A stretch of DNA of 40,024 nucleotides, taken from positions 1 to 40,024 of the forward strand of contig CAYJIA010000016.1 of the NCBI GenBank assembly GCA_964370115.1, read 5' to 3'. A program made the position numbers and the translations under genes. Positions 39,955 through 40,024 of this stretch are shown one piece after another (the stretch's first letter is position 1; the number at the start of each line of letters is the position of its first letter). The notes beneath the pieces are model-generated. The model saw nothing but the letters and a program-made list of their open reading frames with translations, did not search any database and was not told where the DNA came from. This DNA is from SIG603 sp964370115. GTDB taxonomy: Bacteria; Bacillota; Clostridia; Oscillospirales; Acutalibacteraceae.

Positions 39955-40024
39955 AGTATAGGGTTTCGTTTTCTGCGGAAAACGACTTGCGTGTCGAGGC
40001 TCTCGACCCGCAATTTTTCGAGAA
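39955..40024 (-). repeat. Structured intergenic repeat, copy 3 (inverted, cut by the window end)
   Basis: Read on the minus strand it contains TCGTTTTCCGCAGAAAACGA, identical to stem 3 of copy 2 (plus-strand 39966-39985). Before it is a hairpin in the place of stem 2, GTCGAG/CTCGAC (plus-strand 39993-39998/40002-40007) extended by GCG/CGC, with a wholly different sequence. The rest lies beyond the window. Confidence 0.65.

Overview
The window reads as chromosomal DNA of a low-GC, Gram-positive anaerobe of the Clostridia type (Bacillota). The evidence is the A+T-rich base use, strong AGGAGG-type ribosome sites, frequent TTG and GTG starts, consensus sigma-A promoters with 17-base spacers, the ylxM-ffh-rpsP-khpA-rimM-trmD order, a mraZ-led dcw cluster whose PBP carries PASTA domains, and a nine-gene V/A-type ATPase operon. 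Nearly all of it is core-genome content. I see no phage, insertion-sequence transposase, CRISPR array, tRNA or rRNA.

Layout: (1) 1-4008, protein targeting and translation: ylxM, ffh, rpsP, khpA, rimM, trmD on the plus strand behind a consensus promoter. rplS, usually next, is absent. (2) 4182-8172: ptsH (HPr) as a single-gene unit with its own promoter and terminator, then uvrC, then rsmD-coaD and a coiled-coil protein. (3) 8173-8787: a gene-free stretch with three terminator hairpins, a roughly 160-base structured repeat, and the mraZ promoter with a 10-bp-period array that looks like the MraZ operator. (4) 8788-20488: compact division and wall cluster mraZ-rsmH-ftsL-PBP-mraY-ftsW-murG-murA-ftsQ-ftsZ. 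It lacks murC/D/E/F and ftsA. (5) 20555-25465: accessory metabolism and envelope genes: a VOC protein, a lone fumarate/tartrate hydratase beta-type subunit, a CDF metal transporter and a GNAT acetyltransferase. After these, a C26 glutamine amidotransferase and a YuiD-like membrane protein (minus) diverge from a VanY-type carboxypeptidase (plus) across a symmetrical promoter. (6) 25747-34343, minus strand: V/A-type ATPase operon H-I-K-E-C-F-A-B-D, whose rotor subunit carries the Na+-site residues. (7) 34532-37335: two tandem MATE transporters. (8) 37510-39846, minus strand: a double zinc-ribbon membrane protein and a TPM-domain membrane protein.

The main non-genic signal is a dispersed intergenic element, at 8259-8422, 25529-25690 and (inverted, cut by the window end) about 39955-40024. 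It is a chain of hairpins whose arms change in a compensating way between copies, which suggests selection on structure. Other items of note are a perfectly symmetrical bidirectional promoter (24554-24585), the likely MraZ operator, a terminator abutting the start codon of the orphan hydratase subunit, and an acidic FtsQ tail with a duplicated decapeptide. I found no clear undescribed multi-gene system. The structured repeat family and the zinc-ribbon/TPM pair are the best candidates for something not well described.
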